64,000 nucleotides of DNA from Podocnemis expansa (taxonomy: Eukaryota; Chordata; Testudines; Podocnemididae). Both the position numbers and the translations under genes were made by a program. The stretch spans positions 10,691,462-10,755,461 of the forward strand of contig ML682059.1 in the NCBI GenBank assembly GCA_007922195.1. Reading direction: 5' to 3'. A model generated the notes under the pieces. The model did no database searches. It saw only the letters and a program-made list of their open reading frames with translations, and was not told the origin of the DNA. Position 1 is the stretch's first letter. Each line of letters starts with the position of its first letter. Shown one piece after another: positions 21,545-31,780 of this stretch.

Positions 21545-22097
21545 GCATAGAGAGTACACTTATAAAGTTTGCGGAGGATACCAAGCTGGGAGGGGTTGCG
21601 GGTGCTTTGGAGGATAGGATCACAATTCAAAATGATTTGGACAAACTAATGAAATGGTCTGAGGTAAACAGAATGAAATTCAATAAAGACAAGTGCAAAG
21701 TACTCCTGTAAGAAAGAATAATTCATTGTGCATATACAAAATGGTCAATGACCATCTAGGAGGGAGTACTGCAGAAATGCATCTGGGTGTCATAGTGAAC
21801 CACAAACTAACTATGAGTCAACAGTGTAACACTGTTGCCAAAAAAAGAAAAAGGGGGGAAAAAAAAAAAAAAGGAAACACTGGGATGTATTAACTAGGAG
21901 TATTGTAAGAAAGACACAGTTAGGCCTCCACTGGAGTGTTGTGTCCAGTTCTGGGTGCCTCATTTCAGGAAAAATATGGACTAACTGGAGAATGTCCAGA
22001 GAAGAGCAACATGAAAGATTAGAGGTTGGGAACACTTGACCTATGAGGGAAGATTATAAGGGCTGGGTTTGTTTAGTCTGGAAAAGAGCAGACTGAG

Positions 22098-22470
22098 CGG
22101 CTATGTCTACATATGCAATTTTAGTTCAAACTTGCTAGTCTGAACTAACCTCGGGCTAGTTCAAACTAAGCGTGGCTTTTTCATTCTAAGTAGAACGCGT
22201 GGCTAGTTTGAATTAATGGCTTAGTTTAACTTTTTAAGTTCGAATTAAACCTTGGTTCATGTCTTGTCTATGCTTAGTTCTAACTAAAGTTCAAATTAAG
22301 CATGGAAGTCTGAAGTAACATTGGAACTTATTAGTTTGAACTAAGCTTTGGCTAGTTTCAACTCAGAAATTTCTTGGTTGAACTAGGCAAAGCCTAGTAT
22401 AGCCAAGGGCTAAGTTGGTCCAGACTAAACTTCCTTAGTTTGGACTAATTTGGCAGTGTGAACATAGCCA
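22098..22470. mobile_element. PIF/Harbinger-like element with 'AGTTCAAACTAG' arrays inside the CR1
   Basis: Ends read 'ggctatgtctacat' and the complement of 'ggctatgttcacac'. GAG occurs on both sides, at 22,095-22,097 and 22,471-22,473. The interior is almost entirely short palindrome-like units of the kind 'agtttgaactaa' or 'tagttcaaact', without the GC-rich core of the copies at 6,250 and 11,040. Confidence 0.7.
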
Positions 22471-22844
22471 GAGGGGGCATGATAACTGTTTTCAAGTATC
22501 TAAAAGGTTGTCACAAGGAGGAGGGAGAATCATTTCCTTATCTGCAGATGATAAAACAGGAAGCGGTGGGCTTAAATTCCTAACTGTTAGGGTGATTAAC
22601 CACTGGAATAAATTGTCTAGGCAGGTTGTGGAATCTCCATCATTGGAAGTGCTTAAGAGCAGGTTAGACAGTCAGCTGTCAGGGGTGGTCTAAGAGGGGT
22701 ACTTTGTCATGCCATGAGGGCAGGGGACTGGACTCGATGACCTCTCATGGTCCCTTCCAGTTTCTGTGATTGGTAGAAACTCTTTAATATTTGATTACTA
22801 TGAAGACTATAGAGCCTTTTTAGAAGTTTAAGGATTCACTAAAC

Positions 22845-23498
22845 AAGTGGTCGGCAAACTTTGCTGGCCCCCGTGCCCCGCCCACTGCACCCTGAGCTGG
22901 TGCTGGGTGCAGCGCCCGGCCTTGGGTTATTGGCTGGAGGCGGGACTGAGGCTGGAACCTGCCGGCAGGGGGCCTCGAGGTCCCAGCTGGGGCCAGGGCT
23001 GGCTGCTGTGGTACCTCCAGGTGGGCCGACCCCCACCTCTTTCCAGCTGGGGCTGGACCTGGTGTCTCCGGGTTCCCAGCTGGGCCGGGGCGGCCAGATG
23101 CATCTGTTTCCTAGCTGGGGTCAGCTCCTGCCACCTGCTGCACCTGCAGTGTCAGGCTGGGCCGGCGCGGCCTAGCGCCTCTGTTTCCCAGCTGGAGCCA
23201 GCTCCCATCTGCTGCAGCACCTTTGGTTCCCAGCCAGAGCTAGCTTGGGGTGGCTGGGTGCCTGTTTCCTGGCCAGGGCCATGGTTTGGGGGGCTGACCT
23301 GCCCTCTTCCCTGCATGCCACAGCTTTTTTTTCTCTGCTGGCCATGCTCCCCAGCAGTGAAACAGTGGCCTGGAGCCACACCACGTGGCTTTTGTGTCCC
23401 CAAGTAGTGCTGGGGGTGGGGCTAGTGGGGAAGCCTGAGTGGCACCATGTGCTGCTCAGGCTTGGCCTGCATGCCATGCCAGGGGTTGCCAATCCCTG
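22845..23498. mobile_element. GC-rich hAT element with exact 8-bp target duplication
   Basis: cactaaac occurs at 22,837-22,844 and 23,499-23,506. The left end is 'aagtggtcggcaaac' and the right end the complement of 'cagggattggcaacc', an imperfect inverted pair. The 650-bp interior repeats 'cccagctggg(g)' modules and encodes nothing recognisable. Confidence 0.8.
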
Positions 23499-23506
23499 CA
23501 CTAAAC

Positions 23507-24335
23507 ATTTGAGTACTTTTTTTGAAATGTCTAGCTTTATTTATCTAAACACTTAATGAGCACTGATATTTATCTATTTTAATTTGAGAAGCTGAATATT
23601 ATACTGCTATGAAGTTTGGGATTTGCTTTAATATAATTACTGCTAAAGTTAGTTTTGGACACTGTCAAAAAGCTATGCTAAACTGATTATCCAGTGAAAG
23701 TTACGTGAACTGATCCCTTTGAATCTTCCACATTTGAAATGAGTACTACATACCACTGAATTTTGGAGGCAGTCAGATTTCAAGGTGTATAAATCATTAT
23801 TTTTATTCCAGGAAGGGTAAGAGTTATTCAACCTTAAAATGTAATGAATGACACCTTGCTTTTTATTTTCCCACTTCAATCCTGAGATGATTCAAGTTGC
23901 CACTATGAGGACACATTACAACTGAAAATCAGTGCTTCATGTAGTCAGAAATCTTGGAAATAACTTTCAGGTGATACAAAGTACTAATCTAATGGGCTGT
24001 GATATCAGTGGCTACAATTCTGTCAGTCGTGAAGTGAAGAGATGGTGGAATAAGAAAGATTATCAGAATGCAGGAACTTAAGATGTGTTGTTTTGTGGTT
24101 TGATAGAGGTGTAAGCAGTGTATCAGTAGAAATATGTTAAAGCTTTCATGCTGGACTAAAGTGTCTAAAATTGCATATGGAGTTCCGTTTTTTCCTCACT
24201 GTGCAACTATGTTAGGAAAATATATGAACATTTTTCTGTGCTGGTGCATCTGCATGGCTGATAGTGACAGTACAAATACAGGGCACAGATTATGAATAGG
24301 GTTCTTAACTACCACATTGTCTCCACTTCGTCTTG
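23507..24335. other. TEX10 intron 1, unannotated stretch
   Basis: Ordinary AT-rich intronic DNA. No repeat family, splice-site pair or coding pattern was recognised. Confidence 0.5.
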
Positions 24336-24343
24336 TGCTATAG

Positions 24344-24800
24344 CAGGTGTGGCCAAACTGCGGCTCCAGAATGAAAAATTGTGGCTCCCGGAAGAAAGTC
24401 AGCAAATCAATTCAGGAAAGCAAGCCCAGCCTAGAAGTTCAGGAGGGGGTCAGGATGGTGAGGGGAAGTACAGCATGGTTGGGGATGACAGGGAGAAGTG
24501 TGGCATGGTTGGGATTTTAAAAAACTCACCACTAGCCTGCAGTCTTTTATATCGAGCAGCAGCTAAGTTTTCACTGTATAGGGCTACTTTTCATGGTAAC
24601 CTTAAGTAATTATTAGAATGTGACATTAGTAGGATCAATATTTGTTGTCTTTTTACGATAAAATTAAAGTGTGCAATGAATTTTAAACTTAGTAATTTTG
24701 GAGTAGGTAAAAGTATATGGCTATAGGCCTCAGTGCAGCTCTTGAAGGTTTAATAATCAGCTTGTGTGGCTCTTGAGTTCCATAAGTTTGGCCACCCCTG
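24344..24800 (+). mobile_element. hAT element, 'caggtgtggccaaac' family (457 bp)
   Basis: Ends are 'caggtgtggccaaac' and the complement of 'caggggtggccaaac'. Target duplications are tgctatag at 24,336-24,343 and cgctatag at 24,801-24,808 (7 of 8). The right half ('tagggctacttttcatggta', 'gtgcaatgaattttaaac', 'aattttggagtaggtaaa') is shared with 50,834-52,546. No transposase is encoded. Confidence 0.85.
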
Positions 24801-25243
24801 CGCTATAGTTTCTGATGTTGGCAGCAATTGTGCAAAAATGTTTATACACTTTCCCAGAGAAAGCCAATGTAAGTTGGCTTTTTAATATTTTTACTTTTTA
24901 AAAATTTTTTTCCCCTGTTTCTGATTGCTGGAAACTCAACCAGGTGTCTGAGAGTCAAGATTTTTTTTTCTTTTTCAGTCACTGAATCAGTAATGAAAAT
25001 TTTGTAGATTAGATTAGGTCCTCAGTTACACCTATGCAGTATGATTGGCTTCTTCAGGTTGATGGTGTCACTGTTTGGGATTTTGTGACTAATGCACAAA
25101 TGGAATAGAATTCTGTTTTTGGAAATCTGTTGGTTCTGCAGTGCTAACATGAGTAAAAAGTAGTAAAAAAATGTGTTTTCCTCAGTAAATTAAAGCAGAT
25201 ATTACCATGAATACAGGTAAGGAGCAATTATGTTAGTTTAGAA

Positions 25244-25404
25244 CAGTTCTTTTCAAACTCTTCCTTGGGATCCAGTTGGAAAAAAAAATCATTTATGCTC
25301 AAGACCCAACAATTAAATCTTTGAGCAATGCATTCCGCTCTTCTGGTGACCACAGCAAGTGGTGCCATGACCCAGTACCTGAGGATGTGGTTTGAAAACT
25401 ACTG
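25244..25404. mobile_element. Short hAT element (161 bp)
   Basis: Ends are 'cagttcttttcaaac' and the complement of 'cagtagttttcaaac'. Flanks gtttaga-a and ctttata-a match at 6 of 8 positions. Inside are 'ggatccagttgg' and 'catgacccagtacctgag', shared with the fragment ending at 29,253. It lies 170 bp before TEX10 exon 2. Confidence 0.7.
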
Positions 25405-25570
25405 CTTTATAAGAAGCCCTTCTTAGTAAGTCATTGTTCGGAGCTGAGCTATACTTTAAGGAGCAGTAAATTATCCTAGAAGCTGATTCTTGAAGAGAAT
25501 AGACAGACATCTTGCCCTGTTATTTGATTGCATCATGTTTAATTAACATTTTGAACATTTCTCTGCACAG

Positions 25571-25757
25571 CTTCAGAATGACTAAAAAGAGGAAACATCA
25601 AGAAGATTTCCAAAAAGTGAAGTTAAAGGTTGGAAAAAAGAAACCTAGATTAGAGAATGCAACTGATACAAACTTCAAAACGAAGGCTATACATCTTCCT
25701 GAACAGCTTAAAGAGGATGGAATACTTCCAACAAACAACAGAAAACTTAACATAAAG
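25571..25757 (+). CDS. TEX10: TEX10 exon 2, first coding exon (residues 1-60)
   Basis: The acceptor 'tctgcacag' is followed by seven untranslated bases and ATG at 25,578, with A at position -3. The peptide begins [20 protein letters not shown] and is strongly basic, with clusters KKRK and GKKKPR fitting nuclear and nucleolar targeting. It ends NNRKLNIK before the donor 'aag|gtatgg'. The phase is 0. This start is chosen because it matches the conserved N-terminus of vertebrate TEX10 and no upstream in-frame start exists in the exon. Confidence 0.96.
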
Positions 25758-26640
25758 GTATGGAAAGGTAAAAGTTTCATCAAGAATTGTAAAACAGCCT
25801 CACCCACCCACCCTTTACAATTTGTTATGGTTTAAAAAAAAAAAGTGTTTGAACACTTGCACTCACTTGGTCCAAATGGTGGACAATGGAGACTTGTTTA
25901 GCTTAGGTAGTGTCTTGAATCTTAGGATGAGCTAATAACCTAAAGCAAAAATAGGAGCCTAAAGTTAAATATTGTTTTGAGAAGCCTAACTAGAGGGACC
26001 TGTTTTTGAAAATCTTGGCCTCATGTCATTAGTTTGTCCAGATAGAAAATTTTCAAAAAGAGACTCCCAAAACTTTAACTTTAGGTTTCTGCTTTTGAAG
26101 ATTCTATTTTCTTCATTTTGCGTCTGTCTGCTTGCTATCCCCTCTCTTAAGTTCATCTGTCATAGTTTCAAGACAACTGTCCCTGTATTCCTCTTCCATG
26201 ATACACTAGGTCACCTGCATTTGGCTCCTGGTTCCTCAGCTGTTACCTTTTTTAAACAAATAATTCTCTCCTCCTTGAAAGAGGTTTTTCTTGGCTTTAG
26301 GGTTCCCTAACTATACTGTGATGTCTCTAGTAAGCCAGATCAGCTAAGCATGTCAGACTCTGGACATAGCTTTCTCTTCAAAGGTTATGAACAGTTGTAA
26401 TGTAAGGAAGTACATTTATTCATAAAATGAAAGCATTCTTGAGAAAACATTAAAAACAATGACATAACCTGTACAGCTGCTAAAAATTTTACACGAGTTT
26501 GCCCAACTCTAACATTGGGTTTTGGTAGGTGTCAGTCCTTGAAAACCCAACAACTGCGTTTTCCCTTTCATTACAAGTTCATAATAATCTCAGATAGGGA
26601 AGTAGAACTGCTGTGAAGTGTAGGCCTCTATATGGTTTAG

Positions 26641-26750
26641 TTTCCAAAGGGATAGCCGTGTTAGTCTAGTCCAGTAAAAAAAACAACAAACAGTTGTGTG
26701 GCACTTTAAGACTAGTCTTAAAGTGCCACACAACTGCTTGTTGTTTTTTT
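26641..26750 (+). repeat. Palindromic turtle SINE insertion with a 12-bp target duplication
   Basis: A SINE head ('gatagccgtgttagtctag') leads into an arm at 26,676-26,713. Its reverse complement follows at once at 26,714-26,751, with 37 of 38 bases matching and no spacer. The whole is flanked by tatatggtttag at 26,629-26,640 and 26,751-26,762 (12 of 12). The palindrome therefore entered the genome as one insertion. It lies in TEX10 intron 2. Confidence 0.9.
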
Positions 26751-27617
26751 TATATGGTTTAGGCCTGTGATCTTGGTTTCATGTAATACGTAATCAACAG
26801 ACAATGGCCACTCTTTAGGACATAGCTTCAAAAGATCAGGGTTTTTACCTAACTGGTGGTAGGGGAGGGGATTTGCTTTGATGTCCCCCGGAAAACCAGT
26901 TAACACTTTTATCTCCAAAAGTCTATTCTTGTTTGACACCTTCTTCAGTATCCTCTTTTGAGCTCTCACAGTCCAGCTCTCAAAGCTGTCACCTTTCCCT
27001 CTTCAAGAGGTTGCAGTTAATCTGGGCCAGAATAATTCATAAATGATTAATTTAGTATATTGGACTGCAAAGATATTTAAACTTTATTCAGCAAGTTCTG
27101 TATATTGCAGGAAATTATATATTGTATACCTAGTATATTGCAGAAATTACTGTATCCATCACACCATCCTTTTTCCCTTAACTGTGTCCCTCCCAATAGA
27201 GATGAGGGCCTCCTTCAAGGAGGTAAGTTTGCTGGGGGTCCCTGAAAAGCAGGTACATAACTGGCATACTCAACCTCTACTCTTGCAAGTGGATATGAGA
27301 GAGTCTTGTTTGCCATTATTTATTCAGCAGGCACTGAGATGTTATGATTAAGAAGGTCATGCAAGTATCTGTATGGCAAACCATTGAAATTATTGCATGC
27401 TTCTTTTAATTAGGAAGGGTAGGTGACTTGTTTGCTGTTGTGCTCTAAAAAACAAAGCGTTTTTGGCTCCGAAATTACTAACCTCTTGTTTAGAAAGAAT
27501 ACAGTGCATTAAAACAGTTTGTGTTCATTAAGCATTTTAAGAATAGATTCATGCTAGAAAATGGAGCAGTTGAAAGCTTTTGAAGGATAGTAGTAAATAC
27601 ATATCTCTCTTTTGTAG

Positions 27618-28327
27618 GATCTGCTTTCACAGATGCATCACTATAGTGCTGGTGTTAAGCAAAGTGCACTTCTTGGCCTCAAAGAACTGCTGTCCCAGTA
27701 TCCATTTGTAATTGATGCCCACCTTTCAAATATACTAAGTGAGGTGGCAGCTGTGTTTACAGACAAGGACTCTGGTGTCAGAGTAGCAGCAATCCGGCTC
27801 CTTCAGTTCTTGGCTCCAAAAGTACGAGCTGAGCAGATTGCTCCATTTTTTCCTTTGGTAAGTGCCCACCTCTCCAGTGCCATGACTCACATTAGTGAAG
27901 GAATTCAGGAGGATTCTTTGAAGATCTTGGACATCTTGTTAGAAGAGTACCCAGTTCTTCTTACTAACCGCTGTAGTATATTGCTGAAGAATTTTGTAGA
28001 GCTTATTTCTCACCAGCAGTTGTCAAAAAAACTGAAAAGTAGAGAGAAAACGTCCTGGATGCTGTCCGTTAATCCTAACCGTAGAGTAACGTCACAGCAA
28101 TGGAGGTTGAATGTACTGGTCAGATTCAAGAAGTTTCTCCAAGCTCTGGTAGATGGCTCCAGTGGATTAGAAGATGATGAAGGGATCCAGGAGCAAAAGG
28201 AAAACTCCCAGTCCACGAGGAACTCTGTATGTATCAGCTGGAAGGAACATGCCAGTAATCAGCAGCACTTCCAACTGTATGAACATGGTGGGTCGCAACC
28301 AAGGATCAATTCATCATTCAGACTGAG
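27618..28327 (+). CDS. TEX10: TEX10 exon 3 (residues 61-297), Ipi1 domain
   Basis: This is the largest exon, 710 nt, opening [20 protein letters not shown] after 'tttgtag'. It encodes armadillo/HEAT-like helical repeats and the Ipi1 N-terminal domain, roughly residues 130-230, including [20 protein letters not shown] and [15 protein letters not shown]. This domain is the conserved core shared with yeast Ipi1 and is used in assembly of the Rix1-type complex on pre-60S particles. The exon ends inside an arginine codon (AG|G, phase 2) at donor 'ctgag|gtgaga'. No damage is visible. Confidence 0.97.
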
Positions 28328-29603
28328 GTGAGAGAAATGCTACTTGTCTGAGAGCTTCACTGAGCCAATTATATAGTTACAGCTAATCTGATATGAAATT
28401 GTTGTATGTTGCTGTTATTGAGCCGCAGGTGTTCATTTTTGTCCCTGGATTCTAGTGAGATTTATATTCAGTCATGTAGTGAGATGGGTTATTTTACCAC
28501 AACAAGTTGATCATGTTAGGGAAATGTTGAGCAACTGAAAACCATATCCGATGTACATCATGCCCATCTCAGTGCTGTTTCCAATGAACTACAAATAAAA
28601 TGTATTTACACCCATTTGTGACAAATTTTCAGTACAGGCCAGCCTTTCTGTTCCTTTTCCACGCAGATGAAACACCACGGCATCATTTTTTATGATGGGA
28701 TACTGCATGTAAATGGAGCTTGGGAATGTAAATCTCTTCTTGGTAATAGCAGTTAAATGTGCTTAGTGTCTTGTCTGAGGCAAGAAAACATCTCACGCTT
28801 TAATGATATGCATAGTGTAGTGTGATGTAGAAATAATAGCTTCAAGCAATGTGATCGGTGCTCTTTTAATTGAGGAATTTTGAAAGCTCCAAAAATTAAC
28901 CTGTCTTGATGGTAACTGAGCTCCTTCCTTGAAAAGTGTATTTTACTCTTCTCTCAACCTATACTTTCTTTTGCTAAAACTAACATCTTTCAGACTGTCC
29001 GTTTTATAAAGATTATGTGGCTGTCTTAAGTGTACCACTGCATACCATTTGGTATAATTACACAAGTCATTTACTTTGAGGTCATACATAGCATTGTCTG
29101 TAAGTGCTTTTTGCCAGTTTACAAATGTTTTAAATAAATAGATAAAATGTGACTTTTTGAATTATGTCCTTTGGCAGCAGCAGCAGGGGGCAGCATGACC
29201 CAGTACCTGACCCAGTACTTGGGTCCTCCTGGCCTTCTGTTTGGAAACCACTGCACTAGACTAGGATGTATGCGTGACTGAGCCACAAGATGTATAACAT
29301 CTTGCTCCAGGGCAAATTCAAAGGTTAAGTTGTTGTGGTGGCACTGGATTAGCTCGTCTTCCTGTCTTCTGTGTCTTGTTTTACCTGTCAGTGACTTTTA
29401 TGCTTCCTGCCCTATGGTCAAATATACAGAAAGTTAATGATGATGGGCAGTTGGTAGCCAGTATCCACTTCTGTGAGATTGCTGAGCTCTTCTTATTGGA
29501 AGTCAAGAAGATAACAAGTAAATCTGCACCAATGAAAACTTTGAGCTGTAAACTGGGCTGAGCCAATGAAAAGCCCCTGCTTGGAGAATAGAATTCAGTT
29601 CAC
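28328..29603. other. TEX10 intron 3, left part
   Basis: Mostly unique-looking AT-rich intron. A hAT end of the 25,244 family is at about 29,170-29,253: 'catgacccagtacctgac' then 'gtttggaaaccactg'. The left half of that element is missing. Nothing else was recognised. Confidence 0.5.
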
Positions 29604-30376
29604 ATGGAGTCAGAACTAGCAGGCTTACACCAAGATGTATCAGAGGCTGTACGTTGCCATGCAGTGAGAGAGCTTAAGGTGCATTGTAACAGAGATTGAG
29701 AAGATTTGTGTGGTGCAACGGAATTAGTTTTCCTTTCAGTGAGGAGCTGGATTTCATTAAGAGATCCAAAGAGCCGCTTGTGATTATAGCTACTTGCCAA
29801 GAGGGTGAAGTGAGCACGCATGATGAAGAGCCATCAGATTACTTGGATGAGACGCTGCTAGCAGAATCTAAAGTTTGGCTGGCAAAGGAAGGTGATGGAA
29901 ACAAAGTCAAGTTATTGAGGAAGAAAGGGCCCTCCACACAAGGTATTGAGATGTTTCATTTTATCATATTTGATTATTTTTACTGTGTGCAGTGGAGGTG
30001 GGTGAAGGAATGAAGTAAACAGGATCTGGCCAACTTGTTTTACTGGCTATTGCCAAGATCGTTAAAAGAGTGGACATTACCAATAGCAAGAGCAGAAGTA
30101 GTTTGGCTGCTGGAGTTAGAAAATAGATGAGTCCTTCTCCATGACCATTTTTTCCTGCTCAAAATATGACATTTATTGGGAGATTTTTTAATCCCTTCAC
30201 CCCCAATCCCATCTTCTTTAGGTTTGCTGTTAGTTCTCAGCCTATGACACTACTGTTGATACCTGAAAAAAAGTGACTTTAATGACAGGAGAGAGAAATG
30301 CTAGGGGTACTCATTCCAATGCCTCCTACTCTTCATGGACAGCCCCAAAATATAACTGTTTAATGTATAAACAATA

Positions 30377-30646
30377 CTGACAAGGATTCCTGTGACACCT
30401 TAGACTAACAAACAAGGGGTGGGGCTTGGGGAGGAATAAGCTTACGTGGGCTGGGACCCACTTTGTCAGGGACATGAAGTGGAAACCGGCTTGTTGGGTC
30501 TATATACGCATGCAAGGATGAGTTACAAATTACGAGGAGGGCAGGTGCTAATAAGTAAAAATTTTTTTGGTTAGTTTCTAGGGGTGTTGCATGACTCCTT
30601 GTTGTTTTTTGCTGAAAAACAGACTAACACAGCTATCCCCTGAAAC
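30377..30646 (-). repeat. Turtle SINE with head-to-head inverted segments
   Basis: The left part reads a SINE body forward ('caaggattcctgtgacacct', 'tagactaacaaacaa'). The right part reads the head in reverse ('ctccttgttgttttttgctg', 'acagactaacacagctatcc'). aaacaata flanks both sides (30,369-30,376 and 30,647-30,654). A single target duplication around oppositely oriented parts suggests one insertion event with inversion, or an old SINE dimer. Confidence 0.75.
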
Positions 30647-31147
30647 AAACAATATTAAAATTCTCCAGGAAGTTATATCTTTTTATTGCAGTAAATCCTG
30701 CAGGCAAGGTCGGGGTTCCAAGATGTGACTCACTGATATTAGTGTATTAGCAATGAGAGGGATTGATGCTGACAGGACAAATAAATTTACCACGTCTTTA
30801 AATCTTCTGCTCTGACAGAAGATGACAATGAAATCTCTCTACAGTCTACTGTTCTAGGTTTTTGACCAGCTTTCTTAACAAAGCAGTCCCTACCCATGGC
30901 TTAAAAAACAACTTGTACACAGGGTGGATTGTGTGGGAGGATTAATTATTGCTGTCTGGTACAATCTATTTTTATATAAAAGTAGTACAAAGAAAACTTC
31001 ACAAGCTTCTAAACTGAGTACATACATTCCCCATAACTAGAACACCCGTTTTTAAAATAACATCATAATAAGCCTGTGTTTGTTCTATGTCTCTCCCTCC
31101 TAAAGTGCTCTAGGCAAGAATTAATCTTTTTAACTTTTTACTTCACC

Positions 31148-31161
31148 GGGGGGGGGGGGGG
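31148..31161. repeat. 14-G run followed by a C/G tract
   Basis: Fourteen consecutive G, then 'cccgggggg'. Such a tract can form a G-quadruplex and is error-prone in sequencing. Confidence 0.9.
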
Positions 31162-31780
31162 CCCGGGGGGGCAAATGCATACCTTGTCTTAGTTGTCACA
31201 GGTTAATAGTACCACATATGCACTCTGACAAGTCCTTTAGTTATTAGTATCACATATGAACTCTGAGAAGCCTTGTTATATTATTTTAATTTATTCAAAA
31301 AATTAAAACATTTAGACAGTTCGTATGTTTACGTATGCTTTTTCTGACTTGCCATTAGGTTCTACTGGTAGATGTGAAGTAGTAGTTGCGCTGGATGAGG
31401 AATTGACTGAAACATCTCTGATGCATGCCAAGATACCACTTCATCCCACCAGATTAATTTTTTAGGAGCTCAAGAGCAGAAAAAATGAAATCCCCTGTCA
31501 TTTTGAGCAAGGTGATGTCAAGGGATGGGATCTTCTTTCATCTGCAGTTGGAGCTGAAGAGAGAGAATAAGATGCCGCTGATTCAGGGGGAGGAGAGAAT
31601 GAAGCTGCATAGGAAGTTGCAAAAGAGGCTGAGAGACTGAGGAGGATAAGGCAAGAGAATAAATGGAACATGAGATATACACCAGGTGGATGGAGACTGA
31701 AGGCTAAGCCCAACTCATTTGCCAAAAATATTGGGCTTCTACACTGGCATTGGCAATGCTCCCTAAGGAGAGAGGCATAA

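Larger units (their letters stand above)
20995..22775 (+). mobile_element. CR1 LINE 3' part interrupted by two DNA transposons
   Basis: The + strand encodes the C-terminal part of a CR1 reverse transcriptase: 'LVLGPDLFNIFIYDLDDA' at about 21,079-21,132, then a frame-broken continuation 'KFAEDTKLGG' near 21,560 and 'KLMKWSEVNRMKFNKDKC' near 21,645. The 3' untranslated end 'gactggactcgatgacctct' follows near 22,730. The LINE is split by a hAT at 21,138-21,544, an A-rich expansion at about 21,840-21,875 and a Harbinger-like element at about 22,098-22,470. It is dead. Confidence 0.9.
29740..31780 (+). pseudogene. Unidentified coding-like relic in TEX10 intron 3
   Basis: A 203-nt stretch at 29,740-29,942 has an acceptor-like 'ttttcctttcag' before it and a donor-like 'acaag|gtattg' after it. 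It encodes an acidic/basic peptide beginning EELDFIKRSKEP. A second stretch from 31,359, after 'gacttgccattag', continues in the matching phase (GSTGRCEVVVALDEE) to a stop at 31,463. The same frame then runs on to 31,780 with stops at 31,568 and 31,610. I do not recognise the protein. It could be a decayed gene or transposon piece, alternative TEX10 3' exons, or chance. The SINE at 30,377 lies in the gap. Confidence 0.3.

Noticed and set aside
22847..23407. 186-residue open frame
   Set aside because: It falls inside a non-autonomous hAT element with an exact target duplication and is made of repeated tryptophan/glycine words from 'cagctgggg' modules.
26641..26680. tRNA-like A/B-box sequences at SINE heads as possible tRNA genes
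   Set aside because: No cloverleaf or anticodon arm can be formed; these are SINE promoters.
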